Assembly (NCBI GenBank): GCA_026419785.1
Contig: JAODTK010005665.1
Span: 62,001-126,000, forward strand
From: Sclerodactyla briareus
Lineage: Eukaryota > Echinodermata > Holothuroidea > Dendrochirotida > Sclerodactylidae
Direction: 5' to 3'
Length of the DNA stretch: 64,000 nucleotides
The notes under the pieces were generated by a model. It saw only the letters and a list, made by a program, of their open reading frames with translations. It had not been told where the DNA came from and did no database searches. The position numbers and the translations under genes were made by a program. Positions 1 through 10,640 of the stretch are shown here, in pieces; within the stretch, counting starts at the first letter, position 1; each line of letters starts with the position of its first letter.

Positions 1-640
1 GCTGATCAAATGAGTTATTGTGTACCGGAGCTGTACTGTACTGTTAACACCAATAGCGGATACTAAATTAAGACTTAAACTTTGTAATACACCCATGCTA
101 GCGGGAACCATGTTCGAGTTATTAACTTTGGACATGCTTGTCGTATGAATGTTCACCTAAATCTTACGTGGATAATTTCCTTGCTGACCGTGAATGAAAC
201 CATGTTCGAGTTATTTACTTTGGACATGCTTGCTGCATGACCGTTCACCTCAATTTTCTGTAGATAATTTCCTTGTTGAGCGTGATTGTTTCACTCTGTC
301 TGCTGCTGGTTCGATTAACAAACCTCCTGGAGAGACTGATAGAACGGAGAAGCGAATCATCTCAGGCTGATTTATTCCGTTCAAAATGACATTCATCAGT
401 TTTACGGGGGTCTTGGAATTTTCATTCTCATTTTGACAACGAGCCCCATCTCACGACATGGAATAGTAAGTTTTCTCTTTTGCGAAGAATATTCATGTTA
501 CTTTCAATATCATACAAGTGTATTGCACTACTCTACTGACAAAGTCGATAGGCGATACATCGATGCATTTTATTAGAACACTGTAGAACAGAGCTGATCA
601 AATGAATCATTGTGTACCGGAGCTGTAGTTTGTATTGTTA
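1..640 (+). repeat. Partial third copy of the U-segment head, with internal duplications
   Basis: Positions 105-480 resemble the head of the U segment at about 10,550-10,820. Shared landmarks are a block around GAATCATC followed by a GGCTGA block, then a GACATTCATC/GACACTTATC block and a CATTCTC..TTTGACAAC stretch. Two roughly 90-bp units (109-197 and 198-290), each with CCATGTTCGAGTTATT, sit in tandem. A separate direct repeat (GCTGATCAAATGA...TGTGTACCGGAGCTGTA) occurs at 1-38 and again at 595-632. No coding signal is visible. I infer that the copy-1 gene was once preceded by a full U segment, as copy 2 is, and that most of it has been lost. Confidence 0.5.
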
Positions 641-1475
641 TACGTATTTGACTTTTCAAAATGTTGATAATCAATCAAAACATAATATAACTGAACATTT
701 CCAAAATTCTCGAAATTCTCCATGGGGTTGCAGGTTCTCATTCCCCCCCCCAAATCTGTGCAATTGAATTAATTATTTGATTACGCTTATTATTCACCCG
801 ATTTCAAGAAACGCATAAAATCATCTTTATTCAGTTTCTTTTTTTATTATCCTGAAAACAGTGGCGTTTATCAATCATTGGAAATTTCTCGTAAAGGGTG
901 ATTCCTCTAAACAAAAGACCCATATCTTTCAGAAGTACCTGCGTTTCACTCTTCCTCAGTCAAAATTGGAAACTCTTTGACCATTTCTGAACAATTCTGA
1001 AGAGAAATTATATGTTTAGTGACGCTCAAGTCTTAGACCCCCCCCCCCCTTATGAAAAAACAAGACCAATGGAATCGCCAATACAAAATCGAGAAAAATC
1101 GTTTCAATCTCCAGATTAGGCGACAAACAGTCCACCCCCAAAACACATTTTGAGTCATCTTAATTTAACTGAAAATCAATATTTTAGGTATCTGATCTTT
1201 CACAACAATTGAGCCATTTGGTCATAATATTGATTTGCCGGAGTTTACCTCCTATCACTAAAACCCACAGGTTACTTCCAGGTGAACACGCGCCGATCAA
1301 TGGAGTCATCGCGATGGTTTCTTGCTATTGAAACCAGCCCAATCGTTTGCCCAGGATTAAATAAATTTTGCGATATCGAGCATCAATTATCATTTTTACA
1401 ACTTTAGTTTTCTGTCATCCTTTGATGTTGCTGTGATCATGATTGTTGCTTGACAGTCTTGACGTTGTCCTAATT
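641..1475. other. Gap with no recognised gene
   Basis: AT-rich sequence with C homopolymers near 745 and 1040. I see no open reading frame with family similarity, no RNA gene and no clear transposon end. It lies upstream of FReD copy 1 and could hold an unrecognised promoter or first exon. Confidence 0.4.
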
Positions 1476-1700
1476 TTTGACTCCCCTAATTGGTTAAACC
1501 ATCACAATTTCCGTTACTATACTTTGCTGTCAAGTATGGATCTCCACACCCTGGTTTAATTCACTTGCATATCTTGCAAAATAGGGGCAGGGGAAGGGGG
1601 GAAGGGGGCGGGTGGGAAGGGGGCGGGTTCATATCGTCAGCAGTGTTGGACCTTAAAGTGGAGCTTTTAGCAGAAGAAAACAAGATGATATAATACTATA
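1476..1700 (+). other. Conserved upstream segment of FReD copy 1 (possible first coding exon)
   Basis: This block recurs upstream of FReD copy 2 (17,740-18,015) and copy 4 (59,463-59,720, minus strand). Copies 1 and 2 share an open stretch translating to SSAVLDLKV followed by an acidic, Glu-rich run. That would suit a short helical or coiled-coil N-terminal region, which invertebrate FReD proteins often have, but I see no signal peptide and no confident splice sites. In copy 3 the block appears to be deleted. It may be an exon, a 5' UTR or just duplicated non-coding DNA. Confidence 0.25.
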
Positions 1701-1885
1701 GTTACTCTCTCATCTGCGCAATCGCAGCTGGGGCAAGACACAATATAATCGGATAATAATTAGCAGTGTCCGCACTGAAAATGGATGAAATAGGAAAGGA
1801 GAAGTGAAAATAAATTATAGCCCGAGTCTGTAATCTTATCATTTTGTCATACCGTCAAGCTGATATCATGTTATTCTGGTTTCAG

Positions 1886-1922
1886 AACGCACGGACCAGT
1901 GACAGAAGTTGCGGTCAACCTG
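1886..1922 (+). CDS. FReD gene copy 1, mini-exon (37 nt)
   Basis: A short block is bounded by a good acceptor (TTATTCTGGTTTCAG) and a donor (GTAAGA). The equivalent blocks in copies 2 and 4 have the same boundaries. In the frame that joins exon A it reads NARTSDRSCGQP plus one base. That extra G joins AT at the start of exon A to give an Asp codon, so the phase is right. It would encode a short Ser/Asp-rich linker ahead of the first FReD. The identification rests on conservation and phase, not on a known domain. Confidence 0.45.
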
Positions 1923-2398
1923 GTAAGAGCATTGTAGTGTTCAGTGCTACCCTATAGGCGTAGTGGAAGTTTATTTTTTTTAATACAACCCATCGTTTAC
2001 CGAATACACCAACGCCATTTGCTAGGCATACAGTGTGTCAAAAACAGTATGTGGGAGGTTCCTCAAAATAAATCGTTGGTCGTTATAAACTTGTACGTAT
2101 TGCTATTGAGAAGAAAAAACACAGAACGAAGATTGGATTATTATTCTCGGCTTCGAAACTGTTAAAAACCATTTCTGCCCAGAAATGTGTAAGCTGACAT
2201 CGATACGTCCGCAGGATTCAGAATTATTATATCGAGGAGAAAAAAGAGATTGCTTTGAAATGGTTGTTCCAAAATGACCAAGAGAGAGAAAGAACGAGAT
2301 AAACATGTATGAACTAAAGCTATGCAACTAAAGCCGAGTGATCGAGTACCTGAGTACCAAAATACTACTTATGGTTACTGCAATCGTTTCGCCACCAG
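1923..2398 (+). other. Intron between mini-exon and exon A, copy 1
   Basis: Non-coding sequence between the GTAAGA donor and the TTTCGCCACCAG acceptor. Its 3' half resembles the same intron in the other copies (ATATCGA(A/G)GA..AAA blocks and a GAGAGAGA-rich stretch). No separate feature is seen. Confidence 0.4.
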
Positions 2399-2572
2399 AT
2401 TCATCCTATTTCTTCTACCACCAATCCGAGTACCCGAGAGACTGCAATGAGGTTCATGAGCAGTGCCCATCTAATAACTCCAGTGGCGTTTACTTCATCA
2501 AACCAGATGGTATCGAGAACCCTCTGAAGCCTATTGCAGTGATGCTGCACGGTGGTTCATCGGGTGGAACAG
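2399..2572 (+). pseudogene. FReD gene copy 1, exon A (start of first fibrinogen-like domain), damaged
   Basis: It follows the acceptor TTTCGCCACCAG and reads DSSYFFYHQSEYPRDC, then a stretch ending SSGVYFIKPDG. This is the canonical beginning of a fibrinogen C-terminal-like domain, in which the first Cys forms a disulfide and GVY.I.P.G precedes the YC..D.GGWT motif. After KPDG the frame slips: the expected FEVYC...GWT reads LKPIAVMLHGG instead, so a net 1-nt change lies near 2,525. The exon ends at a GTATGT donor. Copies 2, 3 and 4 carry the same exon. Extracellular lectin module; this copy probably cannot be read through unless the indel is a sequencing error. Confidence 0.75.
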
Positions 2573-3488
2573 GTATGTATCCCCGTTTGGGGTATATTGC
2601 GATGCTCTTTATATCTGTAGTTTTCGTCAACCATTTGTACATTATTTCGGGCTAATCACCTATGTTTTTGTAGCGAAAGACAAATCTAAATGAACATCTC
2701 TTTCGAAAAAAATCCGACATCCAGGTAGAAATTCGTCGTTGGAATGTACATAGGGCATATTGAGGGAGTGGGATCAGTAGTGGAAACCTTCGTAGAGATC
2801 ACGATACCTACTTGTAATGATCTCCTCCACCCTATGTTAGTAGGAGAACATACGTCAATATCATGAACTAGCCATGTCCTTTGTCACAAAAGTAGGTGGG
2901 GTTCGCCTGTGGTGGCATTAGATTTAGATAAATTAAAATGCTTCCCTTTCCTTCCCGTCGCCCCGCACCCCCCCCCCCTTCCCCCTGTTTTGTTTTGTTG
3001 GTTGGTTTTGGTGGTTTGTTGTTGTTTTTTCATTCATTATTTAACTCCGCAATCTGCCGCTGTGCAGCCATCTCCTGAATAAACAGCTCTCCCAGCAGAT
3101 TTTTACGTGATTTGTCATTATTGCGAATTTTACCTGTATACCATTGAAGTAAGAAGACACTATTATGTTTGTTTCCTCTGTTTCAGCAATAAAACTGTTT
3201 TAACCTACAGGTTTTCCTCCTAAAGCGTCATCACTTTGTTTCCTACTGAAATTCCCTTTCATGTTTGTATACACATCTATACATGGGGGTGACGACACTG
3301 GGTTCAACGTTTAAACTTTCGCATGTTATCCTGTACACAAGCACAAACACACAAACGCGTGCGCACGCACACACGATTCGGAATCAACACCATGATTCGA
3401 TTAAATTTGATTAAATTAAAAGCGTGGTGTACCCCAGTTGTAAACAACACTTAAGACGATATTTTGGGGGCGTTTTTTTCTTGTGAAG
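2573..3488 (+). other. Intron A-B, copy 1
   Basis: Contains a C tract near 2,970, a GT-rich stretch (2,985-3,030) and a short CA/CG alternating tract at 3,341-3,375. The CA tract lies in the same intron as the longer CA/TG microsatellites of copies 2, 3 and 4. No gene is seen. Confidence 0.5.
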
Positions 3489-3876
3489 ATAATACGACGA
3501 CGAAGCAACGATGGTACCGTTAATTTCAGCAGAGACTGGGATAGCTACAAGATTGGTTTTGGATTCCTCTCTCACGATTTCTGGTTGGGAACAAACGGGC
3601 TCCTTCATACTTTGGCAAACCGAAGAACTATAACTCTTGATAGCGTTGACCCGCCATAACGGAACTGTGTTCAATGTGTCTTTAACCGGCTTCTTTATCA
3701 CGGATGAATTCAGCCAACTTAAACTGTTCGGTCAGGGTGGCGGTGGTCCAACTGATTGTATGGATGTATACAATTCCGATTTCTAGAGACAGTGGGGTCT
3801 ACACCATCAAGCCTACTGACTGGCCGGGGCAGCGTTTAGTGTCTACTGTAACATGACTGACGGGGGAGGATGGACA
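3489..3876 (+). pseudogene. FReD gene copy 1, exon B (middle of FReD-1 plus start of FReD-2), damaged
   Basis: The reading begins RRRSNDGTVNFSRDW, then YKIGFGFLSHDFWLG, the fibrinogen-domain core (QRR.DG.V.F.R.W..Y..GFG....EFWLG). The frame is then lost near 3,630 and a stop falls shortly after. Intact stretches reappear in other frames, ending AFSVYCNMTDGGGWT just before the GTAAGT donor. Intact copy 3 shows that this exon should be 129 codons, phase 0 at both ends. Here at least two indels break it, one beside GATTTCTAGAG at about 3,780. The minus-strand open frame over this region is only a shadow. Confidence 0.8.
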
Positions 3877-3932
3877 GTAAGTGTTGTGATAATCATTATT
3901 AATATATTGTTATACTATGTGTCATGTGATCA

Positions 3933-3961
3933 GATAATAATAATAATATAATAATAATAAT

Positions 3962-4002
<41 letters not shown>

Positions 4003-4003
4003 A
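3933..4003 (+). repeat. (AAT)n microsatellite in intron B-C of copy 1
   Basis: About 70 bp of AAT/ATAAT units directly upstream of exon C. Copy 2 has an equivalent tract at 21,211-21,283, with the same flanking sequence TACCCCGGTATTAAATGCAT on its 3' side. Copies 3 and 4 have only short, degenerate ATT runs at the mirrored place. Confidence 0.9.
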
Positions 4004-4041
4004 CCCCGGTATTAAATGCATGAATGTATAATTTCTCAAAG

Positions 4042-4307
4042 GTTTTTCAGAGACGTATTGACGGTAGCGTTGATTTCTACCTTGGGTGGGACGAATACAA
4101 AGAAGGCTTCGGAGATGTGGAACACGAGCACTCGCTCGGAAACGAACAACTCTATTACCTGTCGAACCAGAGAAGATACCAACTTAGAATTGATTTGTAA
4201 AACACGAGTGGGATATCCGTTCTACGCGAAGTTCAACTCCTTTAGAATTGACAGCGAGGACGATAACTATCGGCTGGGCGAAGTAGGAAACTACAGCGGA
4301 AATGCTG
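4042..4307 (+). pseudogene. FReD gene copy 1, exon C (middle of second FReD), with stop
   Basis: It follows TTTCTCAAAG and reads FQRRIDGSVDFYLGWDEYK, then EGFGDVEHEHSLGNEQL, matching the fibrinogen-domain core (the usual HWLGNE.. is HSLGNEQ here). A TAA stop interrupts it at about 4,197 where copy 3 has Val-Val, and a 1-nt insertion follows near 4,210. The frame recovers over ...NYRLGEVGNYSGNAG before the GTAGGT donor. The length, 266 nt, is one more than the 265 nt of intact copy 3. It is therefore a clear FReD exon with two inactivating changes. Confidence 0.85.
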
Positions 4308-6137
4308 GTAGGTGTCAACATAATCTGGGCAAGTAGGTATATGAATATATAGGATTTGTCATACAGACTTCTTTCAATGTTATCGGTAGTACATCGCCAT
4401 CCTCAAAGCTGCCCAGCGTCATGAGGAAGACGAATGTCAACATATTCATGAATGACCACCAGGAAGGTTCAAGTTCGTACAGGAAAAGAAGTTCGGATAA
4501 TGGCAACCCGGGTCCATCTCGTACCTCCAACTGGGTGTTTCCTGATTGGCTGCTCGTATTGTATGAAATCGATTGTGTTCTTTGTTAGGGTTAGGAATTA
4601 AAAGAAGGATCCGCTTAGCGTTATCCACTAAACGGAATTCTTGTTCACCAAAATGCATGTTAATTTTGGAGTGTTAGGACGGTGGTTGCGTGGTGTTAAC
4701 TCACAGATGGAATAAGTAAAAATATAAATGCGTGATGCACCAGTGAAACAGACGTTTGAACGGCCTCCATACTTCGAAAAAGGTATCCAAACGGTCGTCC
4801 TGGGCACAGTCCCTGATTTGTCATTCTAAGAAATATCTTGTGGAATCAATGTCAAGTTCTTCGAAGACTTCGGGTCTGCAGACCTTCCGAGAATTAAAAA
4901 TCTAATCGCATTTCTGAATTCTACCCGTAGACATGCCCTCATATGGAAATTATTTCTTGTGACCTACACGATCTGATGAAATGTGAATAATTCAAAATCC
5001 ATTCGTCGACGAAATACCATCAGAAAAGAGAATAAGTACACCCAAACGTTTCAATTCACTTCCATTGATATGCTAAGCCAGCATAATGACCATCAAGTCA
5101 TTTCCTAAATTTGCGTATTTTTCTCACTATGGACAGATGGAATATTTTATAGAATGTAAGAATTTAATGATCGTTTCCATGCTGCTGACCGATGTACAGG
5201 CTAATTCAAGTGAAAGCGCAGTTTCTAAAAGTACAATACACACACGGCGAATGCCTCATGTGTGTGTATAAAGGTGCATGGTTTGGATGTCACTCCGTCC
5301 AAAGATATATATATATGGCATGTATAATTGTACAACAGTACTATTGGATGAAAATTGTAGGTTTACAACCCTGCGTTTATTACCATTACGTATTTCGAAC
5401 AATATGCTGCAAATTTAAAGCGCATGTTACGAAACTTACTCATGATTCGAGATTATAATATGTTGGGTGATATAGAATGAAGAAACAACTGAATGCTGAA
5501 TAGAATATATTCTGAAAAATTCTAAAATACTGAATCTGTTATCAGCTGTGTTGCCTTATGCTATAACTGGGCGTAAATAAATGTGACGAAGAAATAGAAT
5601 GAGGGAGAGCCCTTCTCAGTTCATGACCATGTGACCTGACTGACGCAAGGTGAGTGGAATTCAAGTGCAGGGTTCAAGCTATGGATTCGATTCTATTACA
5701 ATTTACACTTTGGAAAGAACACGAGGGTTATAGGAATCGCCCATGGACTACAAGATTAGTGTTTCCATTTCCCAACTAAGGCACAAACATAGTAAATATG
5801 TTGAGTCATGACCCTGCATTGATAATAAGCAGAGATGTTTTACCATAAGATGAATGATATGGCAGCCATATACAGTTGCAGCCTGCTCTGCCATTCATTC
5901 CATAGAGAAATCTACGTCTTTAATTTGTAACACCGCCCTGAAAAAGTGTTCAAAAACTCGAATACCAACATGTTTGCTGGTTGACGGCCCAGTGGCACTG
6001 TTTTGGCGTAGGTGAACGTACGAGCTGCTGAATTGAAAACATCGGTAATAATGGTGATCCCAGGTGGTAGCAGAAATGATAGGACGCTAGAGAGTGCAGT
6101 ATAATAATGGCGTAGAAAGCATCTAACTCGTCCACAG
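4308..6137 (+). other. Intron C-D, copy 1
   Basis: A 1.8 kb intron with no recognised gene. Near 5,790 (around the bases ACATAGTAAAT) lies what looks like the empty TA target site of the MITE found in copies 2 and 3. Confidence 0.5.
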
Positions 6138-6402
6138 ATGTCTGTTATGAAGATGGCTATCCTCTCATCTATCATCAAGGATCTGAGGTCTCCACCTAAG
6201 GACAGGGACAACGACGATTTTGATTATCCATTCGATAATTACACCTTTGACGAAAATTCCTGTGCACAGTGGAATCGGGGTGCCTGGTGGTACAGTGATT
6301 GTTACTACTACACCTTGGAACGGCGTACAGGGATGACTTTATAATTAGTTCCCTACCTGCCGTCATTTTACTTTCAGTGAAATGAATCTTCGGCCAATTT
6401 TA
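6138..6402 (+). pseudogene. FReD gene copy 1, exon D (C-terminal part of FReD-2), frameshifted
   Basis: It follows a CGTCCACAG acceptor. Taking the phase left by exon C, it reads DVCYEDGYPLIYHQGSEVST and then hits TAA. One extra C (CACCTAAGG against CACTAAGG in copy 3) breaks the frame just before the calcium-site motif KDRDND. That motif survives in the next frame, followed by CAQWNRGAWWYSDC, the conserved Cys-Trp-Trp-Cys segment. The end reads FTFSEMNLRPI, the usual MK.RP C-terminus, but the stop seen after RPI in copies 2 and 3 is missing; the next in-frame stop is near 6,430. A good FReD exon with at least one inactivating indel. Confidence 0.8.
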
Positions 6403-6944
6403 AGTTTGAACATTCAAAGAATTGTCGACTGAAAACCCTTTTGTCACTTCCTGACGCGATAGGTCTTTCCTTTTATTATCCGATTTATGGGAAGAATATA
6501 TTTGCCGAAGGGTAGCGTATATTTTCTGTGAACGTACATTTTCATTACCGGCACGGATATTGCCGATTGTTGGTGCCGTCAGCCCCTCCATTCAGTTAAT
6601 AATGCAGCTAATTCTCCTTTTCCTTGTTTTTCCATTTCAATTGTTAAATTTAGAAGGCCGATATCCCATTTATGAAGAGTAATAACTAACATCGCGGTAC
6701 AAATGGAAACACAAATTGGCAGTGTGTTGTCATATCAGTGGAAAGTTAGTCCATGTGTTAATAGGTCTCAGGTGTTGGAATAAACGCCATATCAAGTTCA
6801 GAAATCTTCATCAGGAAATTCGTTAAGTTAATTTGACTTTGGGTGACAGATCGAAAATGAGGTCCTGGCAGTAATTCTTCGAATCCGATACATTAGACAG
6901 ATTGGTGAATTCTACGATGAAATGACATTTCGTCAATGAGTCAA
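6403..6944 (+). other. 3' flank of FReD copy 1
   Basis: Homologous to the 3' flanks of copy 2 (24,112-24,590) and copy 3 (34,325-34,815). A shared landmark is a GGGT.ACNGATCGAA block followed by TAATTCTTCGAA. Probably 3' UTR and downstream DNA. I could not place a polyadenylation signal with confidence. Confidence 0.5.
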
Positions 6945-7365
6945 TGAGTAATAATAATAAAATTAAATGATAATCATTCATGCGCCCGTCTATCTAGCGA
7001 ACTAATCCGAGGCGCAGATACGAAGCAGAAACAAAGATCTAAGTCCTATGAAACACTTTCCTAAACAGAAAGGATTCAAGTGAGATCTGAAAGTGAAGTT
7101 GCAATTCCTAAAACAAAGTGGCAGATCATTCCAAACCCTGGAAGCGGTGGTGGCAACAAACGATTTCCATGAGTGGATGAGGAACCTACAACACCAGAAG
7201 AGATTTATCACAAGACCAAAACGTACGTGCAGGGACATACTGAATAATCAGAGTAGTGATGCACTCAGGTGCGCTTCCATGCATAGCCTTAATACGCTCG
7301 CGGATTGGAAGCCAGTGTAAATCTTAGAGAATTGGCGTAATGTGCTCCGATTTCTTGGTATCAAT
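6945..7365 (-). mobile_element. LINE 3'-end fragment inserted in the copy-1 3' flank
   Basis: The minus strand reads ASRVWNDLPL and then FRSHLNPFCLGKCF, a typical non-LTR retrotransposon C-terminus (SR.WN.LP...R....F...LK..LF). A stretch reading GGAAGCCAGTGTAAATC near 7,305 resembles one at 51,350 in the right-arm LINE region. The fragment interrupts sequence that is continuous in copies 2 and 3, so it is an insertion specific to copy 1. It is too short to be active. Confidence 0.55.
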
Positions 7366-7815
7366 CGACATACAATACTCATAATCACCGCAGTCAGTGG
7401 ATATTGCTCACTTTTTTATCACTGTTATTAGTCGCCACAACCATTGGCGTCTTATAACCCAATTTCATATCTCACAATGCTGACAGTGTTCATAGTCCAA
7501 CGGCATGTAAAAATACAATGCCCTCGCCAATTGCACGACGCACCCCTGTTCTCTAGGCAGGGTGAGTCATTGTCAGAATCATACAATTTGTGTACACGTT
7601 CTGCACCACCCATGGTCACTTAAATGACTTACAATTCTTTGAAAACGACCCACTGGTCGGTCAACTTCTATCATTTTCAGCTTCGTGACTGACCATTAGA
7701 GAAAGTGACGCTCACGTGAGTCGCTTTGGATTTGACAACGAATCACATTTGACCTGCCGTGCCCAGGTTTATATCATTGGGGAGGGGGCAATATTGCACT
7801 TGACAGGGCAGTGTA
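7366..7815 (+). repeat. Continuation of the FReD copy-1 3' flank (shared with copy 3)
   Basis: Matches the reverse complement of about 33,650-34,240 in blocks, for example ATCAATCGACAT, CGCTTTGGATTTG.CAACG and CCCAGGTTTATATC. This shows that the duplicated unit extends about 1.4 kb past exon D. No coding signal. Confidence 0.6.
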
Positions 7816-7821
7816 TAATCC

Positions 7822-10105
7822 ATGAATTGCCGGATAAGGAGCTCCCGTAACGTTGCTTTTGACCAATTCAGGGATGGGCTCAACACTGTGTGTCCTTCTG
7901 CTGGCGATGGTGACGTTAACCAAAGTATTGACGACTATAACACCTCACTGAGTGAGCTCCTTGGACGGTATGCGCCATCAAGAAGACGAAGAGTAAATCC
8001 CCACCCGGCGCCTTGGCTATCTGATGAGATCATCAATGAACGGAAACTGAGAAGGAAAGAAGAGCAAATAACCGCAATTCAAAATTATTCGTCGATAAGC
8101 AGATCTACAAGTCCCAATCCAGAAGGGTTGCCACCGGCGATTTTTCAGGCACGAACACTTCCTTACATCGGAATCGGCTACTGAATGCGCACGCAACCCA
8201 AGGCCCCTGTTTCCAAGTGGAATCAAGGAACTATCTGGAGAATCCTCCTCTGCACAATTCATATTTCCGTCTGCCATGCCAAGCGAGGATCTACCTAACA
8301 AATTTGCCATCCATTTCGCGCAGAAAGTAGAGGATATCATGTCCAGTATAACACCACCAGTACCTACTCCAGAGCACCAAGGAAGTTCCCAGTGACCGCA
8401 GCTGAGGTCCTCTCTACCTTCCGTGAGTTGTCTGCAGAAGAAGTATTGAAAGTAGTTCTCAGCCTGACGTCTAAACACTCCATCACTTAACCCTATCCTA
8501 CAACATGGCTGATAAAGAAATGCAAAGCTGAATCCTTTTTCTTTTCTGCAACATTACAAATGCATCACTTGTCAGTGGGGTATTTCCCAGTCTATGTAAA
8601 AATGCAGTTGTGCGACCTGTCTTGAAGAAGGAGGAAGGTTTGGAACCTGAATATTTGGGGAACTATAGACCGATATCCAATTTACCTTTTGTATCGAGGT
8701 TTCGAAAGTGCGTCCTTAACCGAGTTGGTGGTCACATATAATGAATAATAACGCTCTCTTTACTCGTATCAGTGTGCTTACCGTATGGGTTACAACACTG
8801 AATCAGCCCTACTGAAAGTACAGAATGACGTTCTTCATGCCATTGATACCAGAAAATGTGTACTTTTGGTTTTACTAGACTTGTCGTCGGCTTTCGACAC
8901 CGTAGACCATAATATCCTGCTTTCTAAATTAGAAACTGAATGCAATATCAGCGGCACTCCTAAATTGGTTCAAACTACTTGAAAGACCGTTCACGAATAA
9001 TCAAAGTTTCTGATAATGTGTAAAATCCCATGGCCAGTATGGTGTTCCACAAGGATCTATTCTGGGTCCCGTTCTGTTTTCTTTGTACACTTCCTCTTCT
9101 GGGAGGATTCATCAACTCTCATGCTATCCTTTATATGTTATATGTTGATGATACCCAACTGTACTATGCTTTTAATTATAAGGATGTTGAGAATGCTGTA
9201 TCAAAGATGGAATCTTGTGTCCGCGAGGTTAAGAGATGGATGTGTACAAATTTTCTTAAACTTAATGATGCTAAGACAGAAGTAATTGTCTTTCACAGTA
9301 AGACCAGTGAAGTGCCTGAACTTAGAATTTGTCTTTGGAAATATGTGATGAGGTTATACATTCTTCCTCTCATGTTAGAAATCTTGAGGTTTATATGGAT
9401 TCTCATGTTGCGATGGATGAGCAGGTTATAGTCACATATGTAAATCTGCTTGTATCACATTCGGCAGTGGGGCAACTACGTAAGATCTGGATGGCCTGTA
9501 GTAGAGATGCTGATTCATTCTGTTATAGTCTAGCCGTCTGGATTATGCTAACTCCCTACTTTATGGTATTCCATGCTATCCAACTAAACAGGTTACAAAA
9601 TATTCGGAATTCAGCAGCTCGAATCGTCCGTAGGGCAGGAAATTCACGCCAGTGACACCTATTCTCTGTGAGTTGCACTGGCTGACTGTACATAAGCGTA
9701 AAATTTATAGGATACTTGTTATAGTTTTCCGGGCTCTTGAAACTGGTCGCCCTAGCTACTTGAATAGCATTTGCGCGAAAGCAGTACAAACAGGCCAACT
9801 CGCACGCAATACAAGTTCCAACTCGAAGTACCCATATCTCGAACTAGGACAGAAGTTTCCCAGTGTTATGCACCTCGGCTTTGGAACTCGCTCCCCACTG
9901 ATCTCAGATCATTGGATTCCCTCGTCGATTCAGGGGTTTCTAAAGCCCCTTTCTTTTCTCTCAGTAAGGTACCTTCGCTTCAATCTATGCTTCTTATTTT
10001 TTATTGGTGTTTTACGTCACCCGTAAACTGGTAAAGCGCATTGAGCAGCCACTGGTTAAATATTGCGCTATATAATATAATTATATTATTAATTTTATTA
10101 AAAAG
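7822..10105 (+). mobile_element. Degraded L2/CR1-like non-LTR retrotransposon (reverse transcriptase region to 3' end)
   Basis: A broken reverse-transcriptase open frame spread over three frames. In order it shows the linker before RT (HPAPWLSDEI, about 8,005); the RT motif LLDLSSAFDTVDHNIL (8,875-8,925); a QGS.LGPVLF-like stretch (about 9,050); the catalytic YVDDTQLYY (9,145); NFLKLNDAKTEV (9,250); LNRLQNIRNSAARIVRR (9,585); LHWLTV.KR (9,675); and a C-terminus APRLWNSLPTDLRSL (9,870). The 3' end GCGCTATATAATATAATTAT, with an AT-rich tail at 10,066-10,105, is typical of L2-type elements. No endonuclease domain is seen, so it is 5'-truncated and dead. The tail lies just before the U segment. 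Confidence 0.8.
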
Positions 10106-10229
10106 GGATCCACACCTACAAGTTCGAAACGCAGTTCTGTGAAGTGTTCTGATTCGAATACACCTTACTGCCACGTGAGTATTAGGCTATTCTACCGATA
10201 TGGTCTATAGCACCGCTGCACTGGTTTTT

Positions 10230-10640
10230 AGAACACGAGACCGTGACAGTAAAAATAGAATTTACCTAAACCGTAGTTTACGGTAATTGCAATTTCAGGA
10301 AATGTCATAGCATTTGACAAACGCTGCTGTATTCCCACCATACTGACTGAAACCGTGCACACGAAGTATACTTTGAACATTATTCTTGTAGTACGTTCAC
10401 CTGAAACTATCACCTATGCACTGGTTAAAAATACATGGACGTGGCAGATAGACGATGAAATATGTGTTGAAGATCCTAAACCGTAGTCTGCAGAATTAGC
10501 CATTGCAGGAAATAATACACCATTTTCGACAAACGCTGTATTTAAACCATGCTGGCAAAAACTGTGTTCCCCGAGATAAACTTTGAACATTTCTCTCGTA
10601 AGACGTTCACCCGAAACCTCCGTAGATATCTGTCTGGAAG
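10230..10640 (+). repeat. Two tandem ~200-bp repeats at the head of U
   Basis: Each unit runs from CCGTAGT.T.C.G.AATT through a GACAAACGCTG block and an ACTTTGAACATT block to a CGTTCACC.GAAAC end. One is at about 10,270-10,415 and the next at about 10,480-10,625. The same pair is present in the right arm (49,700-50,060), so the duplication is older than the inversion. Function unknown. Confidence 0.6.

Noticed and set aside
3411-3701. 96-codon minus-strand open frame
   Set aside because: Shadow of FReD exon B on the opposite strand; the plus-strand reading has clear family motifs.
8017-8478. 153-codon minus-strand open frame
   Set aside because: Antisense to the L2-like reverse transcriptase linker region; no independent similarity.
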